A DNA stretch of 37,662 bases, taken from positions 1 to 37,662 of the IMG/VR virus record IMGVR_UViG_3300025828_000003, one strand, 5' to 3'. The DNA is from a virus. Of the stretch, positions 24,001 through 32,037 are shown piece by piece (within the stretch, counting starts at the first letter, position 1; every line of letters begins with the position of its first letter). The position numbers and the translations under genes are program-made. The notes under the pieces are model-generated. The model made no database searches and was not told the DNA's origin. It was given only the letters and a program-made list of their open reading frames with translations.

Positions 24001-25267
24001 CTCCGTTAGCACTTACAAGTTGATCTGTTGTAGTGCTATTAACAGCATCTCCAATTTGACCAAATACTTCACTTTCTCTTAAAGAATTCATTGCTGTGTT
24101 GCTTAAGAAAGAAGTTGCAGCAGCCCGTAAAGCACCTTCAGGATCTATTTGTCCTGTTGTTAACAACTGTGTTGCTGCATTTACAATGGAAGAGGCAGCA
24201 GCATTTGCAGATAGTGCAGCAGCAGAACCAGCAACGGCATTGGGAGCTATTGCACTAGCAATTGCAGGAGTTGCTACTACACTAAGAGCAATTGCAAAAC
24301 CTAATTTAGCAATGTCTCCTATGTTAACACTATCATCTATCTTATTAGTTTTAACGTAGGCAGATCCGTTCCATTTAAAACTATCTCCATCGCTATTATA
24401 CATTGTACCTTCTACGCCATACTTAGCTAGAAGAGCTTGGTTGGCTTCAGAGTTAACCCAACGGTCATACGCAGATGATTGCTCCTGCATTTGCTGACCA
24501 TACAACTCTGTGTAGTCAGACTGAGCATCATCACCGTATTGAGTAAGATCTTCGCCCTCAAGAATCATCAACTCATCTTCAGTTAGTCCTCCGGTGTATT
24601 CATCCCAGTTACCAACATCGTAATCACCAGCTTGAATTAACCCCTCTCGCTCAGTCATGTAAGCAAGATAGTTATCAAAGTCACCGAAGGCTTGCTGAAG
24701 CATTCTAGAGCCTTCGTCATTGAAGTACTCACGTAGCTCAGATTCTGTTACTTGTGTTGCGTCACCTCTTTTGTATAAAAAATCAGGATTTGCATCACCT
24801 AACTCAACACCTTTAAAAAATGTAAAGGTAGTTACGCCTTCTGGTTCTGGTGCAGGTTCAGCATCTTTTGTATCTGGTAAAGGCTTAGGTGGAGCAAGCT
24901 CTATTTCAGGCTCTGGAGCAGGTGCAGGCGCTGGTGGTTCAGCGTTAGGGTCAAACGGTCCAGTTTCACCGGGCTGAGTCTTTGTAGGATCACTGCTAGG
25001 CGTACCTACAGGTGCAGTTTGTTGTGGAGCAGGAGCAGGTGTTGGTACTGGAGCATTAGGATCGAATGGCCCAGACTTTCCCGGCATCTGCTTGGGTGGT
25101 GAACTAGGCGTACCTACAGGACCAGTCGGAGCGGGTGCTGGTTGTTTAGTAGGAGCAGGCTTAGTAAGCATACCTTCCCTGCCTTTTACAGGCACATAGC
25201 CAACAGGAGTAAACTCAACAAGCTGCCCGTTTATCTCTAAAATGTCACCGTATCTTGGAGTTGCCAT
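21047..25267 (-). CDS. Giant repetitive coiled-coil virion protein, 1406 aa
   Basis: Longest gene in the genome. Residues about 30-140 are Pro/Ala-rich with two copies of a GTPSS...GPFDPNA unit. Residues about 320-370 include an Ala-rich hydrophobic stretch that could enter a membrane. From about 500 to 1350 the protein is helical and Glu/Gln-rich with heptad character. It has tandem units of about 84 residues with a core like TDALREYTEQELGVVREEL (clear copies near 700, 784 and 868, a divergent one near 1210). A second repeat family has the core LTEAEARLLSEITG. The C-terminus is proline-containing and non-repetitive. A fibrous tail, tape-measure-like or ejection role is plausible; I know no named family. 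Confidence 0.8.
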   Translation of the reverse strand: MATPRYGDILEINGQLVEFTPVGYVPVKGREGMLTKPAPTKQPAPAPTGPVGTPSSPPKQMPGKSGPFDPNAPVPTPAPAPQQTAPVGTPSSDPTKTQPGETGPFDPNAEPPAPAPAPEPEIELAPPKPLPDTKDAEPAPEPEGVTTFTFFKGVELGDANPDFLYKRGDATQVTESELREYFNDEGSRMLQQAFGDFDNYLAYMTEREGLIQAGDYDVGNWDEYTGGLTEDELMILEGEDLTQYGDDAQSDYTELYGQQMQEQSSAYDRWVNSEANQALLAKYGVEGTMYNSDGDSFKWNGSAYVKTNKIDDSVNIGDIAKLGFAIALSVVATPAIASAIAPNAVAGSAAALSANAAASSIVNAATQLLTTGQIDPEGALRAAATSFLSNTAMNSLRESEVFGQIGDAVNSTTTDQLVSANGDVLGQVVRDAAGNIIESTGVDSSVWFALSSETGAIIQEGQTIVSQIASVMPEVPDWLYDATQATVNAVDSVFNSTRSGIGASATGNLNFEPSDVSFIDQLREAIEREEDPEVRESLEQELSRYEELPEEDILADTTQEATGFEDSVVRELLDEYIQPVLESLEDQDLETAGIQTAIGTLTEQQQETLQEFVRQGGQIEELDSNQQQIIEDLGGVNEVVSDLAENVSGLEEGLQQAATEREDIRASQEAGFTQAEQDRQRLMEAIVEARGQTTELSQEMRDLLAQSNQTMQEMFEGTGVDIDELRSGQLSQEEATNALREYTQQEFGAVREELAAGLTEAQQERQELMEAWIAANGNIENLSEEMRDRFEATNQTVEELFAGTNVDIQELRDGQISQAQATDALREYTEQELGVVREELQAGLTEAQQERYELAQDLIEVGGLVENLDAASQERFDELDITVDSLAEEFGVDFDRLEQGLLSAEEATDALQEYAEEEFGVVREEIAGVESSLRDAIEAAQQGQTRELTEAEARLLSEITGVEAGVLQQLSTVEGGLNTRLNELGTDLGQVQTQLETSIAGVRGEVRDVEASLQDALEAQAQGQARQLTEAEARLLAEITGGDAELLREISAQTGGLQQQLNTLGVDITDVESRLGQQITGLEERIDANTAQQLEELTGLRSEFLATLSASEAAAIARNQGLSDQLTEQITGVRGETAAQIEGINERLTDRIDAYEQQTGEQLDIAAEERAALGGQLGTLTSDVARVAEDVIRAGGRIEELDEASRQRYEELGLSIDELSLRVGVNLNALSEGMLTQDAALRELIEETTQQTEQSLTERLEEAEQGFATSLSDTEANLLSQITGVESGVLQQLAEVEGGLQSQFGEQFDVVQQQVSGLEEQVTGLGEGITGLGQALGVGLLGLASAQPTAQEIAAAMPRQPVEFDPFLKGLSPFQPLTPIALAPQKQTDALSELNKFIGRQTGMLV

Positions 25268-25666
25268 TTACTTTTCCCTCGACACGCCTTTGGTTTTTTC
25301 ATAAGAGCGCATAGCACCAAGACCAAGCATACCCATCAGTACAGGCATCATAGTCTCTAGGTCAATGAGTGGTATAGTGACTTCAATAGCCAACAGAGCT
25401 AGTACAAAGTTGGTAAACGGTATAACCATAAAGTTACCCATCATACCCAAGACACAACACCAGCCTACTGCAGGTCTCCAACCAGAGACAAACAAGGACT
25501 TATGTGCCGCTTCTACTTTGTTAACCTCTAGCTGTGCCTTAGCAAGCTCCTGAGCGTGTCTCTGAGCCATTGTAGCAACTTCATGGGCCAGCCTAGCCTT
25601 CTGGTCCTTGTCCTGCACAAACTTGTCTAGAAGCCCTGTAACAGGCCCTATGAGCGACTCAATCAT
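25268..25666 (-). CDS. Holin, 3-TM type
   Basis: Residues 1-55 form a charged helix with heptad spacing (LLDKFVQDKDQKARLAHEVATMAQ). Then comes SGWRPAVGW, the hallmark start of the membrane part in the 'holin of 3TMs' (gene-transfer-release) family, followed by hydrophobic spans at about 65-85 and 85-105 and a shorter one near 110-120. The protein should open the inner membrane to let the endolysin out. It directly abuts the giant coiled-coil gene and overlaps the 65-residue gene by four bases. The endolysin itself lies far away, next to terL. Confidence 0.85.
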   Translation of the reverse strand: MIESLIGPVTGLLDKFVQDKDQKARLAHEVATMAQRHAQELAKAQLEVNKVEAAHKSLFVSGWRPAVGWCCVLGMMGNFMVIPFTNFVLALLAIEVTIPLIDLETMMPVLMGMLGLGAMRSYEKTKGVSREK

Positions 25667-25860
25667 CTAGCAAACTCCAAAATAGCAATAGCCACAGTGA
25701 CGATAACAGCAATAGACGCAAAGCCTCCTGTCATCATCTTCTCTAGTTTGTCAAAGCGTTGGTTGTGTGCGTCCAGTTGCATCTGGATCATTTGGTAACG
25801 AATGCTGCACTCACGCTCGTGTGACTCTAAACGCGATATAGCTTGCTCTAGGTCTGACAT
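25663..25860 (-). CDS. Small coiled-coil protein with C-terminal membrane anchor, 65 aa
   Basis: Helical, charged N-terminus (LEQAISRLESHERECSIRYQMIQMQLDAHNQRFDKLEKMM) followed by one membrane helix at about residues 45-63 (GFASIAVIVTVAIAILEF). This outline matches XhlA-like and other holin-associated accessory proteins, and it precedes the holin with an ATGA overlap. A regulator or partner of the holin is the best guess; sequence motifs do not prove it. Confidence 0.75.
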   Translation of the reverse strand: MSDLEQAISRLESHERECSIRYQMIQMQLDAHNQRFDKLEKMMTGGFASIAVIVTVAIAILEFAR

Positions 25861-25862
25861 GA

Positions 25863-26222
25863 CTATTCCTTATTATTTTGCTCGACAGTTACCTGAGCGT
25901 CTAGTTTACCAATTTCTACTTCTAGTCTGTTTAGCTGCCTGCGTAACTCGTGTATCTCTACGTTGCGTTCTTCCAGAGCCATGATCTTAGCGTTCTGTAT
26001 AAGATCATCTGGTAACGCACCACGCATACCCAAAGGCCATTCACGAACAAACGCAGAGTTTTCCTGTATGTTCATGTCCTGTATTTCTTGGCTGTGTTCA
26101 ACCGTAGTAATACGAGTGTCTAGCGTTACGTAAGCAGTAGTAGCCATAACGATGCCAGCACCAAGAGCAATTAAGTTCCTTAGCGGTATAGCTACCTTGG
26201 TGTTGTCATCAATTTCAGGCAT
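25863..26222 (-). CDS. Membrane-anchored coiled-coil protein, 119 aa, possible lysis accessory
   Basis: The ATG at 26222 shares TAATG with the preceding gene's stop and is preferred to a GTG two codons upstream. One membrane segment (residues about 14-34: LRNLIALGAGIVMATTAYVTL) is followed by a periplasmic-looking region and a C-terminal coiled coil (LEERNVEIHELRRQLNRLEVEIGKLDAQV). A short cytoplasmic N-terminus, one membrane helix and a long coiled coil match inner-membrane spanins in outline, but no outer-membrane lipoprotein partner is visible. Its cluster with holin genes supports a role in lysis. Confidence 0.65.
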   Translation of the reverse strand: MPEIDDNTKVAIPLRNLIALGAGIVMATTAYVTLDTRITTVEHSQEIQDMNIQENSAFVREWPLGMRGALPDDLIQNAKIMALEERNVEIHELRRQLNRLEVEIGKLDAQVTVEQNNKE

Positions 26223-26539
26223 TACCACGGCATACCATCAGCAGACACAGGGTTCTTCTGCGCTTCAATGTTAGCTGTCAGTGCCGCTTCAGTAGCATCC
26301 TTGTCTACCTCTGCGTGTACCCAGCCCATAACTACTTCTTCTGTCAGACTGTCGTAAGCAACAAAATCATCAGCATCAGGGTCAGGTGTAAAGCCTACAG
26401 TGCCGTATGCAGAGGCAGTGTGGGTAACAGCGTCGTCGCCAGTACCAACAGTTTCAGATTCAGTAACACGCCAGTGTGCAACGGTTACACCGCCGTCTGC
26501 CAAGTTACGCTCAAGGTTAGCTATAGTCCATGTAGCCAT
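26222..26539 (-). CDS. Conserved phage protein downstream of tail fibre, 105 aa
   Basis: Starts MATWTIANLERNLADGGVTVAHWRVTE and ends KDATEAALTANIEAQKNPVSADGMPW. Proteins with these two end signatures are common beside tail-fibre genes in marine phages, but I know no proven function. It has beta-strand pattern in the first half and a helical C-terminus, with no membrane segment. An adaptor or assembly factor for the fibre is inferred from its place. AGGAGAAAACTA precedes the ATG. Confidence 0.75.
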   Translation of the reverse strand: MATWTIANLERNLADGGVTVAHWRVTESETVGTGDDAVTHTASAYGTVGFTPDPDADDFVAYDSLTEEVVMGWVHAEVDKDATEAALTANIEAQKNPVSADGMPW

Positions 26540-26553
26540 TAGTTTTCTCCTAG

Positions 26554-29500
26554 TTAAATAGCGGCAATGATGAAGGCAAGTAGCTCAGAGTAACGCACAC
26601 CCATTCGTGAACGCTCTTCACCAGTTTCTTCATCAGTCCAAGTTGAGTTAATAAACATTCCGTAACGTCCAGCGTCTAGGCCTTCTGCTTCAAATGCGGC
26701 TTGTAAGTCTTGAGCAATAATGCCGAAGTGGATACGTGCGTCGTCACCTTTGTCTGCTACTGAAGACTTCCAGCGGAACTTACGTAGTAATCCTTTACAC
26801 GCTACAGCGACACGTTGTTCTGCATCTGACAGCTCTTCAATGTCTTGCTTTTCGTTACGGTCAGACGTGTTAATTGTGCCGTTGCCCGCATAAATATCAC
26901 GATACCTAGAGTTGTTCTTACCTAAGTCGATGGCATCGTCATTATTTCCACCGCTTGTTGTACAAGGGAATACTTCATTGTTTGTAAAGCGTATGTTTGC
27001 GTAAGCAGACGAGTTGGCATTTCCGACTACAAGGCCCGAACCATAAGTGCTTATTGCTCCGACTGCTGAGCCGTCTTTGTACAGCCCAACTAGAATACCA
27101 TCGTTAGAAAGTCGATTGACTTCTATACAAGCGGCTTCGTTGACAATAAATTGACCTCCACCATCAGGCGTTAATCGACTACCAGCGGTTGAAAAACTTG
27201 TACCAGTCTTACCAACCAGCACGTTGCCCTGATACGTAATACGCATCGCTTCACTAAGTTGCGCTGAACCACCACCTGAGGTTTCTTGAACGTAGAAATT
27301 TAAGCCATTTTGGTCGGGGTCGCTGTAAGTTTGTACGCCTATAGCCGCGTATTTTCTACCGCTTGATGGTCTACCGAAACCTATTGCCGTGTTGACTGTA
27401 TTTGCAGAAAACGATTCCTTGCCTACAAATAAACCAAAGCCAGTATGGTCGCCATCATTAGAGTCTATAGTTAAGGAGCCAGTGTTTTCACAAGCTAAAA
27501 TAGCAACTGGGCTTTGACTGTTGATTCCAACCTTGCCGCTTGAGTCGATACGCATGCGTTCAACCATGCTACTACTAGAGTTTCTTGTAGAGAACATCAT
27601 TGCTCCCTCAAAGCCTCCAGCAGTATTAGTGTTTTGAACTAATAGCTTTGCTACCGTGCCTGTGTTTCCTAAGTTATTGCCTCCAAGAAATGTAAGCCCA
27701 GCATATTTATTGTTGCCTGTTTCCTCTATAAATATACTCGAAGCATTAAAATCTGTAGGTGTTGCCGAAGTTGACGAAACAATATCTAGCTTTGCTCTTA
27801 CTGACGAACTACCAATACCGACGTTGCCGCTTTCAAAAACAGTGCTGAATCCACTTCGTGGGTTTACTTTTAAGTTGCCATCACCAGCATAAGCAATACT
27901 TGCTCCGCCTCCATGAGCAGTTCCCAGCTTCAAAGCATCAAAATTAGTTATGCCAATTTGACCATCAATTTCCAAAGACTCATTAGCCGCCGACCACGTT
28001 AACTTTGCAGTTGTGCCAGTGTCTTCGTAGAAACTAATGTCGCCATTATTAGCTATTCCTAATCGCTCTGTATTATTAGTGTGTAAACTCATAGGAATGT
28101 TTGCTATTGTTTTAACAAACAGTTCAGTAGACCGACTTTGTATTTGTGAATAATTAGACGCTCCACCATTTGGCCTGAAATTTAACTGCGAAATATTGTC
28201 AGACGACCTGCCATCAAAATTAACTGTGTTAGCAGAAGAGTCAGAGTTAAACGTTGATGCGCCACTAGATGCCGTCACAGTACCCGTTACGTCGATGCCT
28301 GTAGAGGTGGTTTCTAGTACTTCTGAAGCATTATGAAATAGTCGGACAGTACCGCCGTTGCCGTTATCAGCCGTGGTTATGTAGTCATATCCACTATTGT
28401 CTTGCAACTGCAAAGTAGATGCTCGAAGTTGTATTGCATCAACTCCGTTTGTAATTCTAAGAGGCGTACCACTACTAGAAATTCTAGAAACAGCACCATC
28501 GTGATAAATCTGTAGGTCTGAGCCAGCACCGAAGATAGCCTTGTCGTTGTCGCCGAAGGTTACGTTGGCAGAAGTCGCAAGACCTGCAAAGGTTGGAGTG
28601 TCAGTAGTAGCAACACCTTGATCCAGAGACTTAACAGCAGTCTCATTGGTCAACTCACTGTCCATGACAGCACCAGCGGCAGTGACGTTAGTTGTGTCCG
28701 TTACGTCCGCTAAGGCTTCGATACCGTCTAGCTTACTGTGATCTGCATCAGTGAATACATTGGAGTCCGTAGCGGCTTCTACTGCGGCTCTAATCTCAGC
28801 ATTGGTTTGGTCGCCTGTAGCGCCTGCTTCAATGCCATCAAGTTTCGTATGGTCTGCATCGGTAAAGACGTTAGAGTCAGTAGCGGACTCAACCAGTGTA
28901 CGAATCTCTGCGGCTGTTTGGTCAGCAGTAGCACCAGACTCAATACCGTCTAGCTTAGTGCCGTCAGTAGCTATGTCACGGCCATCTACAGTACCGCCTA
29001 CAGTAATGTTGCCTGTAGCAGAAACAGTAGTAGCAGAGACAGCGGCAGGAGTAGTGCCACCAATGACAGTACCGTCAATAGTACCACCATCAATGTCAGG
29101 AGTGTTTACGTCAGGAGACGTGAGAGTTTTGTTAGTCAGCGTCTGAGTGCCAGTCAGTGTGGCAACGGTAGAGTCAATAGCAAAGGTAACAGCATTACCT
29201 GAGCCAGACGTATCAACACCAGTGCCGCCTGTGAAGGTCAGTGTCTCAGAGTCCAAGTCAATACTAAGCGCACCACCAGAGTCAGCTTGGAAGTCTAGGT
29301 CTTGTGCAGTGACTTGTGAGTCAACGTACGCTTTTACGGACTGCTGTGTAGGAACCAGAGTTGCACTGTCGGACGACATATCGTCTTCGTCAACGAATGC
29401 AGTAACACCAATGGTTCCGTCAGAAATAGTTTCAAAGGTCAGGGTTCCGGTAAACGTAGGCCCTGCTGTGTCAGCTTTGGTTGCAATAGCTGTGGAGATT

Positions 29501-29607
29501 GCATCAAACTCTGTTTCAAATTCAGCGCCACGGATAATCTTTCCTGAGTCGCCTGTAGGTAACGAGTCCTTAGCTTCAAAGTCTGTAGTCTTAGAGTAGT
29601 TCGACAT
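26554..29607 (-). CDS. Tail fibre with C-terminal S74 intramolecular chaperone, 1017 aa
   Basis: Receptor-binding fibre. The N-terminus (MSNYSKTTDFEAKDSLPTGD) probably attaches to the virion. Residues about 215-310 carry 37-residue repeats with the core TKLDGIEAGAT and DSNVFTDADH. A long beta-rich shaft follows (QIYHDGAVSRISS; GNVGIGSSS-like units). The last 110 residues hold the peptidase S74 / endosialidase chaperone domain, with SDRNEKQDIEEL at its start and FGIIAQDL, which in this family folds the trimer and cuts itself off at the serine. AGGA lies seven bases before the ATG. It follows the capsid terminator, so it is probably expressed by read-through. Confidence 0.9.
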   Translation of the reverse strand: MSNYSKTTDFEAKDSLPTGDSGKIIRGAEFETEFDAISTAIATKADTAGPTFTGTLTFETISDGTIGVTAFVDEDDMSSDSATLVPTQQSVKAYVDSQVTAQDLDFQADSGGALSIDLDSETLTFTGGTGVDTSGSGNAVTFAIDSTVATLTGTQTLTNKTLTSPDVNTPDIDGGTIDGTVIGGTTPAAVSATTVSATGNITVGGTVDGRDIATDGTKLDGIESGATADQTAAEIRTLVESATDSNVFTDADHTKLDGIEAGATGDQTNAEIRAAVEAATDSNVFTDADHSKLDGIEALADVTDTTNVTAAGAVMDSELTNETAVKSLDQGVATTDTPTFAGLATSANVTFGDNDKAIFGAGSDLQIYHDGAVSRISSSGTPLRITNGVDAIQLRASTLQLQDNSGYDYITTADNGNGGTVRLFHNASEVLETTSTGIDVTGTVTASSGASTFNSDSSANTVNFDGRSSDNISQLNFRPNGGASNYSQIQSRSTELFVKTIANIPMSLHTNNTERLGIANNGDISFYEDTGTTAKLTWSAANESLEIDGQIGITNFDALKLGTAHGGGASIAYAGDGNLKVNPRSGFSTVFESGNVGIGSSSVRAKLDIVSSTSATPTDFNASSIFIEETGNNKYAGLTFLGGNNLGNTGTVAKLLVQNTNTAGGFEGAMMFSTRNSSSSMVERMRIDSSGKVGINSQSPVAILACENTGSLTIDSNDGDHTGFGLFVGKESFSANTVNTAIGFGRPSSGRKYAAIGVQTYSDPDQNGLNFYVQETSGGGSAQLSEAMRITYQGNVLVGKTGTSFSTAGSRLTPDGGGQFIVNEAACIEVNRLSNDGILVGLYKDGSAVGAISTYGSGLVVGNANSSAYANIRFTNNEVFPCTTSGGNNDDAIDLGKNNSRYRDIYAGNGTINTSDRNEKQDIEELSDAEQRVAVACKGLLRKFRWKSSVADKGDDARIHFGIIAQDLQAAFEAEGLDAGRYGMFINSTWTDEETGEERSRMGVRYSELLAFIIAAI

Positions 29608-29642
29608 TGGAAAGTCCTATTGCAGAGAAGAAGGAGGAGAAA

Positions 29643-29667
29643 GGAAAAGGGGCCATTGCTGACCCCC
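29643..29667 (-). terminator. Intrinsic terminator after the capsid gene
   Basis: On the minus strand a stem of four G-C pairs (GGGG with CCCC, 29666-29663 and 29652-29649), extended by a T-G and a C-G pair, closes a six-base AGCAAT loop and is followed by TTTTCC. It starts about ten bases after the major capsid stop codon. The T-run is short, so partial termination is likely, making capsid mRNA exceed that for the tail fibre and later genes. Confidence 0.7.
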
Positions 29668-29675
29668 TAGTGGAC

Positions 29676-30668
29676 TTACTCGTCGCAAACTGCGAGGATG
29701 AATCCAGCTTCTGGACGGTATACTTCTACGCCGTACAGAGTGTCCGAAGTGAACAGTGTTGACAGGTATTCCTGCTTGTACTGTGTCTGTGACCGGACAG
29801 ACATTTGCTCTGCCATAACAAGAGCGTCAGAGTGGAAGAACAAGCAACCACGAGTGTCATCAGAAGAAGCACTGTTTTGACCTGCTGCTTCTACAACTGG
29901 AGCGTTGCTTGAAACGTAAATGTCTACGCCGTAGAGGTTACCAATAAGGCCAGACTCTACACCACGACCACCAACGAAGTCAGAAGACACGTAACGCTCA
30001 ATGCCCATCAGAGACTTACGTACTGCAGGTGGGACTACGAGGCAACGACCTTCCATAGGTACGTCAGCATCGTCCATCAGCTTAATAGCTTCACGGAAAC
30101 CAAGGTCAGTGAAGTTGTCACCTGAAGTTACAGTGTCAACAGCATAAGCAGCAAGGCCAGCAGCGGCATTGAAGTAATAGCTGTTGCTGTTAACCCAGTT
30201 AGCACCAGTGTTAGCTGGAGTCTGAGTACGAGTACCATCACCAAAGCCAGTAGCAGCATTGATAAGATCAGTGTCTACCTTAAGAGCAAGCTGGTAGCCA
30301 GCATCTTCAGTGTAGAACTGACGGAGGCTGTTGAGAGCCTGTACTTCTACAATGTCTTCGATAAGACGTGAGTACTCGAAGTGACGGTCAACACTGACAG
30401 TCAACTCTGACTCAAGGTTCGCTTGGATTGTTACCGCAGTTGATTCCGCCTTAGCAGAAGCTGAACCACGAGTAGGCTTAGGGATGTGGATTACATCGCC
30501 TTTCTTGCCAGACATTTGAATGCGCTTGACAAGAGGAGCCATCTTGAGGTTCTTTTGGTATGCAGCAATAATTTCGTCACTCCAAATTTCTGGAATGAAA
30601 GTACCTGCTGCTGTTTTGTCTACCACAGCATTTGCTGTGAAGTAAGTTCCGGAAGTTTCGCCAGCCAT
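29676..30668 (-). CDS. Major capsid protein, 330 aa
   Basis: Main head shell protein. It follows the scaffold gene and is followed by a terminator, the usual place for the capsid gene. The N-terminal half is typical of HK97-fold podovirus capsids: FIPEIWSDEIIAAYQKNLKMAPLVKR, then VIHIPKPTRGSASAKAES and a helix over LIEDIVEVQALNSLRQFYTEDAGYQLA. The C-terminal part has a beta-rich A-domain with MDDADVPMEGRCLVV and VYRPEAGFIL. AAGGAG seven bases upstream gives strong translation. No cleaved pro-domain or frameshifted extension is evident. Confidence 0.9.
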   Translation of the reverse strand: MAGETSGTYFTANAVVDKTAAGTFIPEIWSDEIIAAYQKNLKMAPLVKRIQMSGKKGDVIHIPKPTRGSASAKAESTAVTIQANLESELTVSVDRHFEYSRLIEDIVEVQALNSLRQFYTEDAGYQLALKVDTDLINAATGFGDGTRTQTPANTGANWVNSNSYYFNAAAGLAAYAVDTVTSGDNFTDLGFREAIKLMDDADVPMEGRCLVVPPAVRKSLMGIERYVSSDFVGGRGVESGLIGNLYGVDIYVSSNAPVVEAAGQNSASSDDTRGCLFFHSDALVMAEQMSVRSQTQYKQEYLSTLFTSDTLYGVEVYRPEAGFILAVCDE

Positions 30669-30685
30669 GATTAATCTCCTTTAGA

Positions 30686-31486
30686 TTATTTGACCCGACC
30701 CTCCGCGTATGCTGTCAGTATCTCGTCTGACAATGCTTGGTAACGCTCAGGGTCTGTTTTCATTAGTTTAATAATGTCGGACCTGCGATATACCTTCTTA
30801 CGTGAACCCTCTCCAGTGCCTCGTGCGTTGCCTGTATTAGCTGCCTTGAGTGTCTGCTTACGTGCCTGTTTTTCAACTTGGGCAGTTTGCTGTGCAACTG
30901 TTTTACGTTCTTTCCAGAGTGTAAACAATTCATCAGCAGAGTCAGCGTCGTACTGTTGGTCAGCTGCTACAAACAACTGAGTCCTGATCTTAGATGCCTT
31001 GATCCATTCTGCAAACTTAGGATCACTAAGGATCGTCTGCATGTCTGGATGCTTGGCTTGAAGCGTAGCAAGTGACGACTGCTTTTTGTACTGCTCAGTG
31101 TACTGCTGTGCTTCTCTAATCTTAGGATGATTCTCAATAGCACGATTGACGGCTGCTTGAGGGTCCGTAAAGTAGTCAATATCGTCTTCAGGCTCAACGT
31201 GTTGCTGTTGAGGTGCTGAGGGTGTTTGAGTAGCAATGTAATCATCCACCACTTTACGAAGTTCGCCTACTTCAGAAGACTGACGACCTAGCAGCTTTTC
31301 AGCTTCTTGGTGCATCTGTACAACTTCTTCTAAAGACTTACCTTGGTACTTATCTGGTAAGCTGGTTTCTTCTGGCTGAGGTTGCTCAACTTCTGCTTCT
31401 TGTTGAATCTCGTTAACTTCGTTTTGTTCGATTTGATCCGCGTTTTCCTCTTCAGGACGGGGATCTAGAATCGTTGCTCTAGACAT
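30686..31486 (-). CDS. Capsid scaffold protein, 266 aa
   Basis: Highly charged and helical, with a disordered Glu/Gln/Pro-rich first 45 residues (EENADQIEQNEVNEIQQEAE), the motif SLPDKYQGKSLEEVVQMHQEAEKLLGRQ, a long helical centre and a basic C-terminal helix (RKKVYRRSDIIKLMKTDPERYQALSDEI) that should bind the capsid protein. The KYQGKSLEE motif is shared by many podovirus scaffolds. It lies directly before the capsid gene. It guides shell assembly and leaves before DNA packaging. Confidence 0.88.
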   Translation of the reverse strand: MSRATILDPRPEEENADQIEQNEVNEIQQEAEVEQPQPEETSLPDKYQGKSLEEVVQMHQEAEKLLGRQSSEVGELRKVVDDYIATQTPSAPQQQHVEPEDDIDYFTDPQAAVNRAIENHPKIREAQQYTEQYKKQSSLATLQAKHPDMQTILSDPKFAEWIKASKIRTQLFVAADQQYDADSADELFTLWKERKTVAQQTAQVEKQARKQTLKAANTGNARGTGEGSRKKVYRRSDIIKLMKTDPERYQALSDEILTAYAEGRVK

Positions 31487-31521
31487 GATTAAACTCCGTG
31501 ATCGTTATCATTATGGAGATG

Positions 31522-31731
31522 TTATTGTTTACCTGCTTTTTCGTGCTCTTTGACCCACTTCATGTGAGCGCCGGGGAATGAACCGTCAGCGCCATTTAAG
31601 TGAAAGGACGGGGCAGATACCATACGTGTAGCATTCGCGCCACAACCGCACCTACTGGTTGTAACGGTACTCTCTACCATTTCTTCAAAGACGTGTCCGT
31701 TAGTACAACGGAAGTCATATATCTTATACAT
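31522..31731 (-). CDS. Zinc-ribbon protein, 69 aa (FmdB-like start)
   Basis: Begins MYKIYDFRCTNGHVFEEMVES and continues to a C-G-C pair (TSRCGCGANATRMVS), giving a Cys9, Cys28, Cys30 pattern like a small zinc ribbon of the FmdB type but with one Cys/His position less clear (His13 may be the fourth ligand). A conserved-looking tail (FHLNGADGSFPGAHMKWVKEHEKAGKQ) follows. Such proteins occur next to scaffold or portal genes of marine phages; role unknown. It overlaps the preceding gene by eight bases. Confidence 0.75.
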   Translation of the reverse strand: MYKIYDFRCTNGHVFEEMVESTVTTSRCGCGANATRMVSAPSFHLNGADGSFPGAHMKWVKEHEKAGKQ

Positions 31732-31978
31732 CTACGGGTTCTTCAGCCTCTGCTTCTGCTTGATCACGAGCAGCTTCAATAGTACCTTGTAGATTAATAA
31801 CAGTAGCGAAAGCAGCTACTTGACCTTTACGGAAGTACAAGTCTTCCTGATCTTTAACTGTTTGAATGTCTGCTAACTGCGTTGCATTGTTGGAAAGTTC
31901 GCTAACGAGTTGTTTGAAACCTTCATGATTAAACAATTCATTGTAATTGTTAAAGTATGTTTCAAGCTCGGGTGTCAT
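31724..31978 (-). CDS. Small conserved late protein, 84 aa
   Basis: AGAGGAAA lies five bases before the ATG, directly downstream of promoter P2. The product has two helices (ETYFNNYNELFNHEGFKQLVSELS and DIQTVKDQEDLYFRKGQVAAFATVINLQGTIE) and an acidic Ala/Glu-rich tail. The LYFRKGQ motif is common in small proteins of this position in marine podoviruses. Function is unknown; structural or packaging involvement is inferred from place. Confidence 0.75.
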   Translation of the reverse strand: MTPELETYFNNYNELFNHEGFKQLVSELSNNATQLADIQTVKDQEDLYFRKGQVAAFATVINLQGTIEAARDQAEAEAEEPVDV

Positions 31979-32008
31979 AGTTTCCTCTAAAGTTTACTGT
32001 ATAGTTAT

Positions 32009-32037
32009 ATTATACCATACATTTTGTTAAATGTCAA
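32009..32037 (-). promoter_or_regulatory. Leftward sigma70-type promoter P2 before scaffold and capsid genes
   Basis: On the minus strand TTGACA (32037-32032) and TATAAT (32014-32009) are both perfect consensus, 17 bases apart, with a TG-extended -10. Its surroundings TGCTTGACA and GTATGG are shared with P1 (1822-1850). It lies across the stop codon of the 98-residue basic protein, about 30 bases before the 84-residue gene, and should raise expression of scaffold and capsid. Confidence 0.85.

Noticed and set aside
26554-29607. Diversity-generating retroelement targeting the tail fibre
   Set aside because: No reverse transcriptase gene and no template repeat were seen anywhere in the window.
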